The position numbers and the translations under genes were made by a program. DNA of 64,000 bases, taken from positions 182,171 through 246,170 of the forward strand of contig NZ_LMSJ01000005.1 in the NCBI RefSeq assembly GCF_001428105.1. The letters are read 5' to 3'. The notes under the pieces are model-generated. The model searched no databases. It was not told where the DNA came from and saw only the letters and a program-made list of their open reading frames with translations. The DNA comes from Paenibacillus sp. Soil766 (GTDB taxonomy: Bacteria > Bacillota > Bacilli > Paenibacillales > NBRC-103111). Positions 62,647 through 64,000 of the stretch are shown in pieces (within the stretch, counting starts at the first letter, position 1; each line of letters opens with the position of its first letter).

Positions 62647-63756
62647 GTGGAAAAAAAAGAGAAGAATCCGATAGAGCTATATGATCCCGGAATGCGTCCC
62701 AATGAAACGTTCGATGGCTCGATTCATTGGTATTCCCCAATGGAGCAGCCTTTTCAAATTTCCGGGTTTGCTTGGTTTGCGCAAGAAAAAATCTATCGCA
62801 GATTGCCGACTTTGCCATCTGGAGCCACTCCGGAAGCCATCGATCGCTTAGCCAATCATACTGCAGGAGGACAAATCCGGTTTCAGTCGGATTCCTCTTC
62901 TCTATCGGTAAGGGTGAAGCTGAAAGGCAAAGCCGATATGGTACATATGCCGGCAACGGGTCAATGCGGCGTCGATTGCTACGTGGGTTCTCCCGACACC
63001 CTCCTTCCCTTGCGGTACGTCAACACAACGAAATATGACCTCATTCTCACCGAGTACGAATGTGCGTTATTTACCAATTGGAATGCCTCGATGCGTAATA
63101 TCACCCTAAACTTGCCGCTTTATCAAGGGGTGGAGGAGATATGGATCGGTTTGGATGAGGGCGCAACCGTAACCGCTCCCCCCAGCTACGCTTCCGGAAA
63201 GAAAGTAGTCATCTATGGAACTTCGATTACGCAAGGCGGCTGCGCCTCGCGACCTGGCATGGCTTATACGAACATTTTGAGCCGAAGAATTCCGCTGGAA
63301 TTTATTAATCTTGGTTTCTCTGGAAGCGGCAAGGGAGAGCCGGAGGTTGCTGAAATCATTTCGCAGATTAATGACCCTGCGTGTATGGTCATTGATTATG
63401 AAGGCAATTGCGTGAGCACCGAACTTTTCCGTAAGACACTTCCGGAATTTATTAGAATTTATAGGGAAGCTCATCTGGTAACACCGATCTTGGTTGTCTC
63501 ACGAGTTCGTTACGCGAGTGAGGAGCTGATCCCACGCTTGTACGAGGCCAGAATGGAACGTAAGCGTTTCGAACAGTCTCTCGTTAACGAGTTGCGGGAG
63601 CAAGGTGACTTGAATATTTATTTCTTCGACGGCTCCCGATCGCTTGGTAATGAAGATTTCTTCGAATGCACAGTAGACGGCTCGCATCCAACGGATCTAG
63701 GTTTTCTGCGGATGGCAGACGCACTTGAACCAGTTCTAAAAACACTGCTTTTATAA
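62647..63756 (+). CDS. SGNH/GDSL-type hydrolase with N-terminal jelly-roll domain
   Basis: GTG 62647 lies 8 bases after GGAAGGA (62632-62638), giving 369 residues; ATG 62623 is an alternative. Residues of about 20-170 form an N-terminal beta domain of the type found before SGNH esterases. The catalytic domain has block I YGTSITQGGC (nucleophile Ser in GTSIT), block II NLGFSGSGKGE, a block III-like DYEGNC and block V DGSHPTDLG with the catalytic Asp and His. No signal peptide is seen, so it acts in the cytoplasm. Family members remove acetyl or other acyl groups from carbohydrates. The gap 63757-63988 contains two weak hairpins (63745-63760; 63765-63788) and nothing else recognised. Confidence 0.85.
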   Translation: MEKKEKNPIELYDPGMRPNETFDGSIHWYSPMEQPFQISGFAWFAQEKIYRRLPTLPSGATPEAIDRLANHTAGGQIRFQSDSSSLSVRVKLKGKADMVHMPATGQCGVDCYVGSPDTLLPLRYVNTTKYDLILTEYECALFTNWNASMRNITLNLPLYQGVEEIWIGLDEGATVTAPPSYASGKKVVIYGTSITQGGCASRPGMAYTNILSRRIPLEFINLGFSGSGKGEPEVAEIISQINDPACMVIDYEGNCVSTELFRKTLPEFIRIYREAHLVTPILVVSRVRYASEELIPRLYEARMERKRFEQSLVNELREQGDLNIYFFDGSRSLGNEDFFECTVDGSHPTDLGFLRMADALEPVLKTLLL

Positions 63757-63988
63757 GCAGACACTTGGCATACATGTAGCGATGCCAAATGAGTGGTTTA
63801 AAACCAGAAGTCTTGTATTCCACGCAGATATTTACAATGAACATCATCCCCAGAGGTGATAAGCACGGAGGAGCCGTATGCGATGACCCGCACGTCAGAC
63901 TGTCTAACAATTTTTAAATAATATCTATTTGGGGCATGAAAATAGATGTCCAGTGTCGAATCTCTGTATCTTAAGGAGATGAGAACAT

Positions 63989-64000
63989 ATGCCATTTATC
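63989..64000 (+). CDS. Possible start of a gene cut by the window edge
   Basis: TTAAGGAGATGAG is followed 9 bases later by ATG CCA TTT ATC at 63989-64000. The ribosome binding site is strong, but only four codons are visible, so nothing can be said about the product. Confidence 0.4.

Overview
The window looks like a chromosomal segment of a spore-forming, plant-polysaccharide-degrading Firmicute, most likely Paenibacillus or a close relative. The reasons are the gerKA/gerKC/gerKB-type spore germination operon, YesM/YesN two-component regulators, CUT1 ABC importers without their own ATPase, S-layer-anchored giant hydrolases, strong Gram-positive ribosome binding sites with frequent TTG/GTG starts, and CcpA-type cre sites. 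The genus is an inference; no rRNA or other marker is present.

Layout: (1) 1-8.96 kb: a pectin block of three large secreted proteins (accessory beta-sandwich protein, a pectin methylesterase/pectate lyase fusion, an Ig-type protein) behind a perfect cre match, followed by the wreck of a copper-amine-oxidase-type domain and stacked terminators. (2) 9.29-13.26 kb: gerA-family germination receptor operon. (3) 13.27-22.86 kb: a LacI-controlled fructan/sucrose operon with lacI, an Lpl-type ABC importer, a cytoplasmic GH32 with an atypical N-E-P-H nucleophile motif, fructokinase and a second cytoplasmic GH32. (4) 22.99-27.43 kb: a predicted three-component sensor (ribose-type binding lipoprotein, YesN-type response regulator, YesM-type histidine kinase). 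(5) 27.79-34.84 kb: a second CUT1 importer, a third cytoplasmic GH32, a cytoplasmic GH91 (inulin fructotransferase / DFA III hydrolase family) and an AraC regulator. (6) 35.0-48.5 kb: a 2319-residue S-layer-bound GH32 fructanase with eight N-terminal repeats, a ribose/fructose-type ABC importer whose binding protein is a close paralogue of the sensor protein, and a chemoreceptor. (7) 48.8-63.8 kb: a by-eye more GC-rich block with a secreted metallophosphoesterase, two paralogous ROK repressors, a third CUT1 importer, two Gfo/Idh/MocA oxidoreductases, a HAD phosphatase, a broken glycerophosphodiesterase and an SGNH hydrolase. A further gene starts at the right edge.

How it fits together: regions 3-6 form one inulin/levan utilisation locus. 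The surface fructanase cuts polymer at the wall, three importers take up oligo- or monosaccharides, three cytoplasmic GH32 enzymes and the GH91 enzyme release fructose, including from cyclic difructose anhydride, and fructokinase feeds glycolysis. The sensor trio probably switches on the surface fructanase and the monosaccharide importer: a 64-bp promoter cassette with an inverted repeat at fixed distance from the -10 box stands in front of both. The stretch between those two genes holds the 3' end of a lost second histidine kinase gene and its terminator, showing that the locus grew by duplication and replacement. Region 7 is marked by three copies of an operator with the half-site ATTAATAAAT that probably binds the ROK repressors. 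All functional statements rest on motif reading; no database search was possible.
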